Of a stretch of 64,000 nt of DNA, positions 11,872 through 24,655 are shown one piece after another. The position numbers and the translations under genes were made by a program. Below the pieces are notes generated by a model, which was not told the origin of the DNA, ran no database searches, and was given only the letters and a program-made list of their open reading frames with translations. This DNA comes from Climacium dendroides (lineage: Eukaryota > Streptophyta > Bryopsida > Hypnales > Climaciaceae). The stretch spans positions 26,655,029 to 26,719,028 of the forward strand of contig OX467083.1 in assembly GCA_950106755.1 (NCBI GenBank), in the 5' to 3' direction. Position 1 is the first letter of the stretch; each line of letters opens with the position of its first letter.

Positions 11872-12560
11872 CCATGCAAAATGTCTAGGAATTCAATGAC
11901 CCTTTGAAGCTTGATGTTGTTTAGAGCTACTTCAAACTAATGTTTAGAAGCATTGAGGTCGTCTATTTCCAAAAACACCACCTCAAGGGAGTGAAGCTTG
12001 CTAGTTTAAGCTGTTTATATTGGCCTCAAGCCACTTTCTTTGAAAAAGAAACAATGCTTGGCTTTAGGCACATCCTAAACAAAGAAGGAACAAGTATAGG
12101 TTGTGTATGCATGTGGTTAGCACCAAGTCTCTCAATGTAGGCATGCGCAATATATGGGTGCACCATGGTAGGCTCCTAAGAGGTGACACATTTATACTAA
12201 TTTAATGTATAGGCTTTGAACAACACAAGAATAAGGTACACCTTATGGAAGACTTTACTTGTGAATCCTTCAAGAAATTGGTTCATGTGCAGGGATTGGA
12301 ATTTTATGGAGAGGAAGGAGGACAAATTGAACCTCAATGGACACATCATCTTAGTCAAGGAAAGTAGAATGTTTTTCAATCCCTTTTCAAAAATACTTTT
12401 GAGGTTTTCAATCAATTCTAGGAGGATGGGAGGATCAAGTTTTCCTGGAACAACTACCATTGTAATGGATTGCAATCTCTAACTTGTTTTGATCATTTCT
12501 ATTCTTTCCTTCAACATAGCACCATCCCCCTTTAATAGTAGAATATTCTATTTGGGGAGA
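11872..12560 (+). pseudogene. LINE remnant: apurinic-endonuclease-like domain
   Basis: Translating the plus strand across frameshifts gives segments in the order of a LINE endonuclease: MQNV-EFNDPLK, then IEVVYFQKHHLKG (family form LQEHHL), then FFEKETMLGFRH, then GCVCMWLAPSLS. These are followed by NWFMCRDWNFMERKEDK (family form W-x-x-x-G-D-W-N-x-V-x-x-x-x-D-K) and finally GRIKFSWNN with FDHFYSF (family form SWDN and LDRFY). The intact-looking frames at 11940-12140 and 12216-12482 are pieces of it. Stops and frame changes rule out function. The minus-strand frame at 12197-12475 is its shadow. Confidence 0.55.
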
Positions 12561-14209
12561 TTTCACCTATGCCAATAACCACCCTGTCATTCATAAAAAA
12601 ATCATAAAGATAAGTATGAAAAATGGCAAGAGCAATTAAAATTATATTTTTGACAAGTATGAATTTATTATGAATTTTTGAAGTGTGTTGCTGATCATGT
12701 CCCTAAAAAAATCCCCAAACCAACAAAAAGTGTATTCATAATGGTCATCTTATTCACCTAAAGCAATAACAATATAAAAGCACCCAAAAAATCACTTTTG
12801 CAATGAATTTACATTGAAAAGGTAGAAGTTCCTATTATAATCACTAATCACTCCATTATTGTTATAGAAGACATTGATTGTGGCCCAAATGGCTTATTTA
12901 TCAGCAGAAAATTGTAGTGGGTCATTCCCTACAATCCCTAGGTGTCTACAATGGGTCTTTTATCCATAATGGACTATTCTATCTAAAGTAACATTTTTAC
13001 TAGTTCTACTACCTCAAAATTAAATGATCCCCTAAATTGATAAGGTTATTGGTGAACCCAAGAGAAATGAAACCCAAGTGATTTTGTAGCTTTTCAACTT
13101 TCTAGTAATTATATTTTTAAAGTAGGATATTTTCCAACTCTCTAGTAACTCTCTAATAAATTTTCAGAGTAGGTTAAACTATCCATAACATTAGAGTTAC
13201 CTTGAAGTACGAAATGTCTCAACTTTCATTGGTTGCTTTAACTTGAGAAGTTGTAGTGATTTTGAGCTATGGAAGTGTTTATTCAAGACCATTTCTTAAG
13301 TGTTGGAGAACAAAAAATGGTACTTTTAAGTGTTTCTACCTTAATAAATAGAAAAAAAGATATCTAGAAGATGTCATTTTTTGAATCAAGATTCATTTAA
13401 ACAAACAAACAACTTGATAGTAATACATGAGAACCACAAATCACCTCTTCCTTGAGGTTACATTAAAAATGTAAAGGAGGGATTGAAATAAAATAAACAA
13501 AGCCACAAAGGTCCTATGTACAATTCAATTATTAGTACTCTTTTAAGGGTCCATTCCCACATGCTCTTTGGAGGGTAGTGTCAAAGTTGTAACTTAGGAG
13601 TTGTAAGAAGAAGCACATTCCCATGCGTGTGTGTATATTGTTAAATGTCAAACCGAGGTGGCAATTGAGATGGCATACTACTAAGAGCAATTTTACAACC
13701 ACTTAATGAATAGGCGCTCTTAATTACATAGGGTGGGCAGAACATTAAGGAAAGAGCCTTGCATGAGTTGTTAAGTGGTTCAATTAATTGTTGCATATTG
13801 AACTTATGATAAGACCCTTGAATGGGAACCTGTGCTCCTAACAATAAGGTAGGTACACCTAAAACCTCCACTTTTTGCTATTGATCCTATTTTCTATTAT
13901 TAGACTGGTCAAACTTTCATATGTTCTTGTTGACAAGTGAAAGGAGGTTCCAATGCACTAGAGAACGTGGCATTTGGATATTGTATGCAAAAGTTATTAA
14001 GGAACAAAGTTTAGTTTAGTACATAACTGATTTTGGAGATGTAATGTACATGTAGTATAGATCATAAATGGTGGTTTAAGGTCAGTGGCACATTTGGGTT
14101 TGGGTGTCACTACCTTACTACATAATTGCAAGCACATCAAGTTGACAGCTTGCCTCAATGTAAACTGAAGCTCATACAAATTTCACAACACTCTTAAAAT
14201 TAATTTGGC
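12561..14209. other. Intergenic, decayed sequence downstream of the amino-acid transporter
   Basis: No frame above 76 codons and no repeat with clear ends is visible. Bases just below 14210 form the 3' flank of the minus-strand transporter gene. Confidence 0.4.
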
Positions 14210-17200
14210 CTAATATGGCCGGAAAAGACCTACTCTCTCAAGGCCTAAGAAATTATCTATAATGGCCTTCGCAGAGTAGTAAGTGCCTCCAACTCCCACA
14301 AAAATGCCCAGACACAGCACGGCCCCAACAAACGAAGCTTCTCGCCAGGATAACTGACGTCGATAGATTTTCAAGTAGCAGAGGCAAGGCAGGATGATCG
14401 ACACAGTGGCACTGAGGAACGAGCCGATGAAGGCCATGAGAAGACCGAAAAACGGAACCGCAAGTGCAACGATGACGGTGCTCAAAACAATGAGAGTCCT
14501 CAGGATTGTGCCCCAGAACCTCATGTCCTTGCTGGAGCCTGCCATCGAGGGCGGCAGAAACTCCTCCAGCGAAACAGCCACTGGCGTCAGCGCGATGGCG
14601 TACTTTGCAAAAGGGTTCACGAGGGTCACCCAAATTGCAAAATGGGACGCAGGAAGTTCCGGGGGCAAGTTCAGCGTGATTTGTGACTGCAGCTCGTCTC
14701 CAAACATCGAGTAGCCCATTGCAGCAATGCCTCCGTACATGACGGTACACAAGATGAAACAAATGACCAGAACCTGCATTAATTCCAAGCCCATTCATTC
14801 CGTGTTAGCAACACTAGGGCTCACAGTATCCACTACAACATGGCAACGAATTGTAACATGGAGTGGCTCTATGGCAAGTGCGCCTCTACCTCAGTAGAAC
14901 CCTCAAAGGTTGAAAGTTCAAGAAAATCATATTCAACAATCTTAGAATGGCACTGTTCCTATAACTACGTGTCACCATTATACTAGGCATAAGAAAGTGT
15001 TTCTTCGCCACAACATACTACTATTGCTTTTAGCACAAAAACTCTAACTCATTGAACACCATAAATGTCTACATTTCTGAACCATTGCTAGGCCTCTCTC
15101 CTTGGGATAGAGACGATGAATTCAGGACTGTGAACATGTTATTGCAGAGTTGGACAAAGACAGACAGAAGGAGAAGAAATGCAAAGTGATGGCTGCTTAC
15201 ATGTGAAAACTGCGAGCGGTTGCGCATGGAACCGTAAATGCTGGGGAAGACAGCATGCCCACAGTAGCAAAATGAGTAAAGGCCCACGGCCACAGGAAGC
15301 CCGTCAAAGTGGACGAGGGAGCCTTGGTGATGAAACCCCACCCCATCAAGAAGCCCAATCCAGCCCACAGTCATCACAATTAAGAATGAGGCAACGACCC
15401 CCGTGGCGGAGATGTAAGACAAGACACGGAGCTCCCGCAGCCACACAGTGGGCAACATGCAAATAGCAGACAGAATCACAAAAACTTCGTGGGGAGTCAA
15501 GGCAATATGCCCGATTGTCATGCCAGCGGACGGGAACAGCTGGGCCAAATTGTCGCCAGAAAGGATCAGAAACTCTATGGCCACAGCATAGAGTTCTAAA
15601 TACAACAGAATGGATGTGACCCATCGGCCCCAGTTCCCAAATGCGGCTTCCCCCACGTCAGGGTAACTGCAGATATGAGCGTGTGAATCCAAACAGTGAC
15701 GAAGCAGAATGGCTGTGAAGCAACAGACTGAGGCAAAGGCCACGAGAAGCGCCAGGCCCAGCCATCCCCCCTTGGCTGCAGCATAAGGAGTTGATAGAAT
15801 TCCAACACCTGCAAAGCAAACGTGGTTGGATCATAATCTCATCAGAATCAACATTCAAGGACAGCTGCAAGTTGGTAGAAACTCGATCCTTTCGGACCCC
15901 TTTAGATTGCACAGGTCAAAGCTCAACAAGTTTGAAATAAACAGACTCAAATTTTGAACTAAAGTACGTGCACCCATAATCTTTATTGCCAAAAATGCGA
16001 CACCTTCATTTGGACCAAAAAGTGACACTAAAATCTAGGTATTGATGACTCGAGATGTATGTGATTAGAACATGAGAGTGTGGGAGATCCTAATTTTTAT
16101 TTTTGGTACACTTACACCCAATACTATGAAATTTCATTGCTTATTTGTACTCATACGGTGTCCAAATAATGTATGCTGAAGCGTGTTTGAATCCTCCTTC
16201 GCTTGTGTGCTTAGTAATCGCTATTAGTGTCAACTATTATGATGCACTTGAGATAATAGTTGTCCATTCCATCTCAAGAAAGAGGTGACTTGGAAACCTT
16301 GATATCTCAAATATTTTTTAACTTCCCACGTATGAGCCATGTAAGCTCCAGTTCACGCGGCACTCTTGTTACTAACAAGAGTACACCAGTACTTTGACAA
16401 AGTACACTACTGTAGTACCTGGACGAGTACTATCGTAAAGTTGACATTGGACTTCCAGTACCTGCGCTAGTGACATCGAACAAAACGAGGTGAAACAAAT
16501 AATGTTTGATCCTGTCACTAATATCAACCAGCCTAGCCTGACGATCTCAAGTCTAAATTCGTGCCGGTTTTCAAAGACAGATTGGAGTTCTTCTTACATA
16601 CACGCTCGCACAAACTCCACAGGCTACGTATGTCCAAAGTACACACAGTCAATCACAAATTCTACTTGTAAGTATTGCTTGGAAAAGAACAAAAAACGCA
16701 GTACACAAACTCTACAAACTAATCAACATTGCCTATGCATGGCTATCCAAAGAACACACAAATTCGATACATAACTGTTGATTGGAAAGATCAGAAAACG
16801 CATTTCTAATCCCCTCCACTTTCGCAACGAAAGTGAGGGAAAACAAGGGTGCACAAAAGGCGTTACCTGCAAGAACATTCATGCCGTTGAACAAAGCGTG
16901 AAAGAAGGAGCTGCCCTGTTCTCTGCTCTCGCCCCCATCATCAGTGACATTTTCGCATTCTCGAAGATCGAATTTTTCCAGCAGAGACTCCAGGTTCTCA
17001 TTTTTCTCCTTTCCTGCTTCCTTGCAAGGGGATGCACCGGATTCAAATGCAGTAGTCGCTACAGCCTCCAGTAGTCCTGAACCGTTTTCGCTTCGTCGTG
17101 ACGTTGATCGTGAGTACAGGTCCATGGCTCGACCAAAGCTTTGTGGCCACAGAGGGGAGCCCGTGACGACAGGCGAAGCGCACACAGGTGAGGAATCATT

Positions 17201-17266
17201 GTCACTCAGCGAATCCAAGGGCGAGTCCGAGTCCGAGTCCGAGTCCGAGTCGTATGGGAGGCCCAT
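14210..17266 (-). CDS. AVT-type vacuolar amino-acid transporter (Aa_trans family)
   Basis: Multi-pass transporter of the AAAP/Aa_trans family, closest by eye to plant AVT1-like proteins and yeast Avt1, which move neutral amino acids across the vacuolar membrane. Three exons: 17266-16867, 15808-15201, 14773-14210. Phases agree (Gly split at the first junction, clean codon at the second) and the product is 523 aa. Residues 1-130 are a hydrophilic cytosolic tail opening MGLPYDSDSDSDSD, encoded by a GAGTCC-type hexamer repeat. The carrier core then starts NGMNVLAGVGILSTPYAAAKGGW. Later marks include SGDNLAQLFP, YCGHAVFPSIYGSM and YGGIAAMGYSMFG, followed by membrane segments to the C-terminus. The length is normal for the family. 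Intron 1 (1058 bp) holds a cluster of GTAC motifs. The start is the first ATG of the long exon. Confidence 0.9.
17223..17252. repeat. In-frame hexanucleotide microsatellite (GAGTCC)n
   Basis: About five copies of GAGTCC lie inside the first coding exon of the transporter. On the minus strand they encode alternating Asp-Ser just after the start codon. Because the unit is 6 bp, copy-number changes would lengthen or shorten the acidic tail without shifting the frame. Confidence 0.85.
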
Positions 17267-18149
17267 GGCACCAGAGTCTTGCCAAACAACAATTCACATT
17301 CAAATGCTGGAGAGGGTACTCTCTTAGGCTTCAGGTTGGACTAAAACTTAAAACCCTGCGGACAAACAGTTACGCTGATTGTTGGCCTTCTCAGGGTACT
17401 TCACTATACTAGATTCTTCGTCAATCCTTTCCAACGCGCCGCCAGTATTTTGTGTTCCAGAGTTTCGATCTAGCTCAACCTAACGTACAAGAATCGCCGA
17501 CATGTGCGCAAGAGTACCAATGGCGATAGCTTTAACTGTTCCCGAGAGAAAAAAAGCTGCAAACGATTTCTGCAGGAAGAGAACACAGCACACCTTGATT
17601 TCAGATATGAAGAATCTTCAGAGGTCGGGAAATGCAATGCCTTCACATGAAATTGTTCATGTCATAGCTAAGAGTGTTGGAGGTTTCCGGAGAAGACGAC
17701 ATCAAGCTCGACGGTTGCACTCTCACGGATGATAAGCAGCGAAGACCATCAACTTCATCGTCTTCCTCTCTTATCTGTCTGTTTACTACACCACCTTTTC
17801 TACAGAGATGGCAGGGTTTAAGCAATTGACCGTAGACCTAATGCTCACGCGTATAGCACCATCCCACAAGTCTCACTCTCTGAATGACTGCAAATCAGCT
17901 ATTGGAAAGCTTTGTTGCAACTATTCGAAATAGCGGTAGCTCGTGACTAAAACGATGCCCACGGATTGTCAGGACGCCACCCTTATCATAAGAATCTCCA
18001 ATTAAGAGACAGTACTTATGAAACGAAACAAAGCAATCCTTCAACAACAACAGCGACACTCACACCTAACAAAACGCATGCAAGAATCACCCACCTTGCT
18101 CCAAACCTGCGAAACATTAACACTATCTACAGATAAACCAAAACATCAG
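17267..18149. other. Upstream region of the amino-acid transporter
   Basis: It contains the transporter promoter and 5' UTR. Small frames at 17502-17732 and 18018-18248 have no recognisable family and are probably chance. Confidence 0.4.
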
Positions 18150-18435
18150 CTGTGCAAGAAATCTTGCAGCTCACGTACCAAGAATGGTTTGCAGCGTATG
18201 GTGTACCAGAGATCGATTGCATCAGTTCCAGTAGATTGGACGTCGTAATCCATACACTGATTACGTGGAGGTTTGACAAGAGATCAGTGGCGGCGGAGGA
18301 TTTCAGAGCTTTCCTTGTTTCTAGAGTGTGGAGGTTGTGAGAGAATTTGGCTTGGGAGTACGATACTGCGGCTTCTGAGCTTCCTTTTGAAATGAGGCCT
18401 AAGCTTAGATTTGTTAAGCTTATTAGTTTGGTAGG
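18150..18435 (+). pseudogene. Broken coding fragment of unknown family
   Basis: A CAG acceptor-like site near 18145-18150 is followed by a protein-like frame including QLTYQEWFAAYGVPEIDC, RLDVVIHTLITWRFDKRS, DFRAFLVSRVWRL, a TGA stop, then ENLAWEYDTAASELPFEMRP and KLRFVKLISLVG. The residue pattern looks strongly coding on both sides of the stop, and the stop sits where Trp (TGG) would fit. A T-rich run follows at about 18437. I do not recognise the family. It could be a decayed exon, a truncated gene copy, or an exon of a gene whose other parts I cannot see. Confidence 0.4.
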
Positions 18436-21257
18436 GTTTTTTTAATTTTTTTTCTTCAAACGTGGACAATTTCCATTGATAAGGAAAACAGTATAGAGAC
18501 CAGAGGACAAGTCCTCGGCGGATAGTTTGGTAGGTTTGGGATATCTTTGTCCTCGTACGGACGCACCATCCTCTCCCACGCACTCTTCACGTTTTCTTTT
18601 CTCATCTGTCCTGCATATAATTCATTTTGGACTCATCACAGGAAACATCGATTCTGGTCCTGTTTTTATCTTCTCAGTGGATATAGGCTCTATTTGGGGC
18701 CAATGCGAATTTGCGAATCAGCCAGGCTGCCTTTCATCATGATGTTTAGAATATGAGTGACATGCGGATTTCATGTTTTTCACTGTAGGCTTCAGCCGCT
18801 TTACTGATTGTGTCTAGTCAGCCAATGGTAGAGAGTGAACGGCATGGTGGAACCTCTAATTAAATAGCACGAGAGTATCTGTAGAATCCAAAAAGCTTCT
18901 GAGCGTGGTATGTGAAAATACAAGACTTTGGGAGCACGTTGTGTAAGTGAATTGAAGGACAATTCTCCTCTCCACGTTTCTTGTATGTTTGTATCCTTAA
19001 AACTAGAAGTACATGCATGCTAGTCATCATGTAGCCCAACCCCCAACCCCCAACCCGGTATCGCCCTCCCGGTCTCCCTGTGCGAAGTACATGCACGCAC
19101 TAGTCATTATGGAGCATTCCACTACAGCAATAAAAACCTCCTTGTACATGTACAGTTATGAATAATTTTTTATAGACGTACACGTGATTTTTAAATAGAA
19201 AGGTCTTCCTACTAAGCGGCGATTTCTTGCTAGAAATGCAGTTATTAACCTTGTTGATGGTTAATGTTTCTTATATGTAGCACTTGTTAACTAGTTCTAC
19301 AATCTCACCCAAACACATCTTCATTCATGATGCTCTTAGGACAACCTAAGTTTTCTTCTGCTTCTTCTGAGACGTACTGAGAAGGTACGATAGAACTGTC
19401 GCCAATTCCAAGAGTATTTTGTTCCACAAAGCCAGGTCTTCAGGATAGACCGAATAGAAACCCAAATGTATATCAGCTACAATCGAAACAAACTGAAGCG
19501 TAAAACGCAACGCCATTACAATGTTCATTAATACTGATCGATCGCCTTTGCGTGCTCTTGGCATCTACGCTTGACTGAACGAATTCGAAAGTCCCTGACG
19601 GCATGCCATCGTCTTCGAATGCATCGCGTAAGCCGTCTGCAGTTCCGTGCTCGAGTGAAACACGTGAAGAAAACATGAAGAAGCTGAAGAAGCTTTGTCG
19701 TGAAAAGTGGGTGACAAGGAATCCACTGCTTTCGGCATCAGAAATGTTTTTTTTCTGTCACTCCAGGGATCATTCACTTGGAGCTTTTGTCACTAGAAAA
19801 GCCATTTGTCTGATCAAGGGTCCTGCCCTTACAAACTGACCGTAATTCACATGGTGGCTGAGTCAGAAGTCAGAAGTCAGAAGTGAGTAACACGAGGGCT
19901 GCTGTTTCTTTCAGTATTTGCCGACCAGGGACAGAGAGAGTCCTCCCATTTTGGTTGGCGCACATGAAGAGTGTGTTCATTAAGTGTCTCTTGTTCGACC
20001 CAAAAGTCAAGATGAGTGACGCCTTAGTTACATATGAATGACCCTTGGTCAGGACAGAGACTATGTGTTATCCCTTCAATGGCAAAGCCCTTGGCCACTG
20101 CTTGGTTTGGAGAGAACCATTCACCTATTGTTTTGCCAAAGGTTTCAACCTACTCAATTCACTTCAATAGTGAAAATGGCTTGTCAAGCATCGAGGTTGC
20201 AAAATCAAAGTGTTATTTACTATTGACTATTCACTTATGCATGCCTCAACCGCACAAATTTTGGACAAGCAAGAAGCCCCTTACCTTGCTTGGCAAGGAG
20301 ATTTTTGATCCCTCTGGGTTGGCTTCTTGACAAGTGAATGTCATTTTAAGGGTGATAGTTGGGAGAGAAAGTGGGGGGATAGTGATTTTGGAGATAGTGA
20401 TTTTGTAGTGGATGACAGAGGTGGTGATAGGTGAGGTTATTGGAAATGGATGAATAGGTCCCACAATAGGTTTATGTTATATCAAGGATTTGTAGGAATC
20501 ATGGTTGATTGTTTTCAATTTTGCGTTTGTATAAGACTAAGATGTTTGTAGAATATTTGATAGTAATGTCATTGATGTGTATAAGTGAGGTGTAGATTGT
20601 TCTTTGTGGAGGTATTTTAGAGTTGTACAAGAAGCGCATGATGTATTAAGGTTCAATATTCCATCCAATTGCCTTAGTAAGAGTTCATTGTTTAAAATCT
20701 TATAAGAATCTATCGTTATAGTAAGTGAATTCAATTAATTGTATTTTGTGGGGTTATATAGAAGCAAAGGATACTTGGGCATAATTTAGATTATTTAGCT
20801 ACACAAATGTAGTTGATGGTGTCATAGCACTCCCAACATTCATCTATTATTGTTGGAGGACTCTTTTGTTTTGAGGTTGGCTTGCATATCAATGCAACTT
20901 TTGAGTGTTTTTATTTCAATTATAATGCTATTTATCGAAGAATAATTAGAAAATTCCAAACAATTCAATTAAGTTGGTGAGCAAAGATAAAGCTGAAATT
21001 ATAATCAGGAGTTATTTTTACTCACAAACAAATAAAAATCATTATTTTCAAACAACAAATTATATTTTCTAAAAAATTTATGTATTTTTTTGTGAATTTC
21101 CAACATAAAGACTTGAAGAAATCTTAAAGTGCTTGATGGACTATGTCCCTAGCCACATGACGTCTTATTTTTTTTTTAATTTTTAATTTCTTGAAACACA
21201 TGGACAAACACAATGGACAAACTCCACTGACCACATTTGGTTCCATGTCTACAGCTT
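18436..21257. other. Intergenic region with minor repeats
   Basis: Small local repeats only. A CCCCCAA run lies near 19035-19055, and two similar words based on AGTACATGCA..CTAGTCAT fall near 19007 and 19086. Three GTCAGAA units sit near 19862-19886, and a G-rich patch near 20345-20440 repeats GATAGTGATTTTG. Minus-strand frames at 19346-19676 look partly hydrophobic, but I cannot assign them. No gene is supported. Confidence 0.4.
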
Positions 21258-21392
21258 AAGGTATGTTTGCACTTGGTGTTAGGGATGATGTTTGTAATGT
21301 GAATCTACTCTAGATGTAGGTCAAAATTCATTCCTAAGACCCTCATGAATGACACTCTTTTAACACCAAGTGTGTTAGTGCGAACCTATCTT
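21258..21392. mobile_element. Small inverted-repeat element (possible MITE)
   Basis: The left arm AGGTATGTTTGCAC..TTGGTGTTA and the right arm TAACACCAAGTGTGTTAGTGC..CCTATCTT are imperfect inverses about 80 bp apart. The size and structure suit a MITE. No sure target duplication was found, so the superfamily is unknown. Confidence 0.4.
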
Positions 21393-24309
21393 TATCAATG
21401 GAACATTTTAGACTCATTTTAAATCTATCACAAAATCTACTTTCAATCAAAACTTACAAAATAAGCAAAGAACTCTCAATCCAATTAGCATCTCAAAACT
21501 TTTGGGGTGTTTGTGAAATCCATGAATAACGGAGGACCAATTATTTAGCATTTCAACCTAGTCACAACATTTTGTGTGTAACTTATCTGCAGAAGCACAT
21601 ACAGCTAAATTTAATTTTATGGGCACATAATATTCTTTTGCTCCAATGCTGCTAGATTTCATTTTTTGGCACATATTACTATTCTTTTGCTGGTCTAATG
21701 GATCCAAAATCACCAGCATGAGTCAGCTAAGGCCATTCGTGCCAAGAAAGAAAAATAAAAAATAAAAACACTAGATTGACAATCATTGATAGCAGATGAC
21801 TGGTCAGTCAAGAGTCTTGTGTCGATTTTATTTCTATTTTAGTCTCGTTTCCATTCTTCTTTTAAATTTTTTTAAGGTTCTTTTTTGTCACAAGTGAAAA
21901 ACTGTACAATCAAGAGAAATAGGCTTACTCTGTACAAATGTTGAGCTAGAAATTAATATCGGCACCGACCAAACAATGCAATAGTAGGCTAGTTGCTTTA
22001 TTGGCATAATATTCTAGTTTCTATTTTAGCAGTCGGTGGAGACTGGAGGGGGGTATTTTAGTTTGTCATACGCTAAAAGATTCTTTGTCTTCCATCGAAC
22101 ACCAAAGGTCCGCCTTGACATTTAAGGGTTAAACAAATGATGCACATAGTACCCAAATGGATGGTTTTCAAAGTATGTGATGATCTCATCCTTGTAGGGT
22201 TAAGGTTCATTCACACTTAGATTTAGTGGTGGTTTGAGAAAAAGTGAATCTAGTCCAATATGGTACTACATCCATCCCCAAATCATCTTCTTGTTGGACA
22301 AAATGTTCTAAATTTAGGCTAAAAATAACATTTAAAAAATCAAAGTACAACAAGGATGGGACAAAAAATTAAGGCCAAGAAGAAGATCATTTGGGGACAA
22401 AAGGAGTACTTAAATTCATTCCTAACAACCTTGCTAAGGTAGAAGCACTCAAAACTAATACATTTCTTCCCCTACTAGATGGATGGTTCAAATGATGATT
22501 TTAAAACTTTTAGACTCCTTGAGAAAAACCAACCTACATTGTTTCATAATTTTTGACACTCATGCAATATTCTCTAAATATTAAAAGTTGAAAATATAAG
22601 ATACCTACTTATAGTTACCACGACACTCCCCTTAAACAACAACCTTTACACAATAAAAGCTTCACGTGCCATTGGTTACCTCAAAGAACTCTTCAACTCC
22701 CAATGGTTACTTTTGAGAGCTTGTGGTGGTTTTGGATGAATGAAGGTGTACAATTCAAATATATTGGTGAAAAATAGGGCGATGACATTTTTACATGAGG
22801 AAACCTAATTTAAGTCATTTCTAGTAGGCGGACCTTTAGCCTTTTCCATTATAATAGAATAGTTATAGAATCACCATTCAATACCTACTCTCATTTTTTT
22901 TAAATCCCATAATTTTTTAGAAATTTGCATCAAATGAGACAATGTACAAAATCAAAAGTAGAAATTATTAAGTCAACTTTAGATGTTTTGGGTTGTTAAA
23001 CATCTAATCTAAACAAGGTAAAATTCATTTAATTACTCCATTCATCAAAGACACATTGCCTCCATTGACTAAACTTAGGAGCTAGTTGTGTATAGTCATG
23101 TATCCATTCACATCATTTTTCCTTTTGTTTCTTGCCAAGATCATCAAAAAATTTAATGAAAAAAATAAAGTGATTCTAGATTCTCTTAATATTTCTTTTC
23201 TTACATCACAAAAGGTGACGGAATATTCATTTTTATATAATAAAAATTTAAAGATGGTATTTTTTTTTGACAAAAAACAAAGTTGTAAAGAAAAAAATTT
23301 AACTAAAATATCATTTCAAGTGCACAAAGTAGTTAATTAGATCTTTTTAAAGCAAATTACATATTTTTTTTTGTCTTTTCTATCTCTTTTGTGAAAAAAA
23401 TATATACTTAAGAATTAGTTGCTTTGACATTTAAGCTCATTTTAGCTTAAACTCCAACAAATATGAAAATGGGAGGCCGGGAATAAAGAATGTTTGTAGA
23501 CTATTGGTATAAGTGAAATAATGGTGGAAAGCTAAAGACAAGGATTCACAAAGAACATCATCCAATTAGATTGAAAGTACTTCAACATAATTGAAGTTGA
23601 ATTATACATCCAACACACTAAAAGAAAATGAGGGGTTTTGCGACTTCAAAGAACAATTGGTTTTGAGTTGCATAGGACATTTTGTGATTGGTGCTAATTT
23701 TGAGACCCATAGTTGTTGTAGAGAAGTCACATGTGGAATTATAGTTGCAAAAGACAAAGGGGTTGTTTCTCATGCAACAACCTATTTGAAACTTTGTGGT
23801 TGAACTCTTTGAATGTGGTTGTTATGTGGTATTTGATGCCACATGAGGTCAGTCACTCAATCATGAGTTGTGCAACTTGTTTGTGATTTATTTGTGACTT
23901 CATTAGCATCCAAGAAATATTTTTAAAAATTTAGGCTAAAAACTAGTTGGTGAAGCATATCTCCACCTAAACCTTGATTTCATTCAGTTCTTGCTTTTTC
24001 CCATCTAATGAAAGCAATCATGTTCCTTTGGTAGTGAATTTGAACTGGTTGATTTTTCCCTCATCATATACATGAACTAGCTCATTTTCCTCTTATGTAG
24101 TACATAATTCAGATAGATTTCATTTCATGGTTGCTTTCAAGCTACGAGATTCAATAGCCATTTCAAGTAATGTATTTGGAGGTGAGAAGATAAGCTCCTT
24201 ATTCAAGTGGGGGTGGTAGGAGGTAAAACAATCCATGTGCAATATGTAAATTAAAATTAGTAGAAGTTCAACTACTCATAGTTATATCAAAAGCAAAAAT
24301 TGCGTTTGA
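21393..24309. other. AT-rich intergenic stretch
   Basis: No gene is supported. A TTTAAGGGTTAA end-like word of the TTAA MITE type occurs at 22121-22132 without a recognisable partner. The short frames between 23082 and 23803 are AT-rich and carry no known motif. Confidence 0.4.
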
Positions 24310-24655
24310 AGTATAGTTTCAAACCTCATTTAGTCATAGTAGAATAGTTTTTTTCAAAAAACATTGGATTTTGTAAGTGTGAAAAACCAATCTAACTTTC
24401 ATCTCTAAAAATCCGTTTTATATTTAGAACCTCCAATCCATATTTATGGGCAAATTTTAGAGAAGGGTTGAAAGGGACATTTTCTTTGACATTTTCAAAT
24501 ATCCTCTTTAAATTTTCTCCATAACTTTTGATTAGAGTCTCAAAATCTCAAATGGATTTTTAAAGATGAAAGTTAGATTGATTTACCAATCTTTCTTAGT
24601 TTAAAGTGTTTTGAAAAAAGTTGTTATACAAAGCCCAAATGAGGTCTAAAAATCT
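24310..24655. mobile_element. Fold-back element with about 100-bp imperfect inverted repeats
   Basis: The first 100 bp contain CCTCATTTAG, TTTTTTTCAAAA and CAATCTAACTTTCATCTC in that order. The last 100 bp contain the inverse words in reverse order (AGATGAAAGTTAGATTG, TTTTGAAAAAA, AAATGAGG). It is a non-coding MITE-like structure of unknown superfamily. Confidence 0.5.

Noticed and set aside
19346..19676. Minus-strand hydrophobic frames considered as a membrane-protein exon (PEX11-like)
   Set aside because: The resemblance was too loose, frames overlap, and no upstream exon was found.
22121..22132. TTTAAGGGTTAA as the end of another TTAA MITE
   Set aside because: No matching left end or family interior was found nearby.
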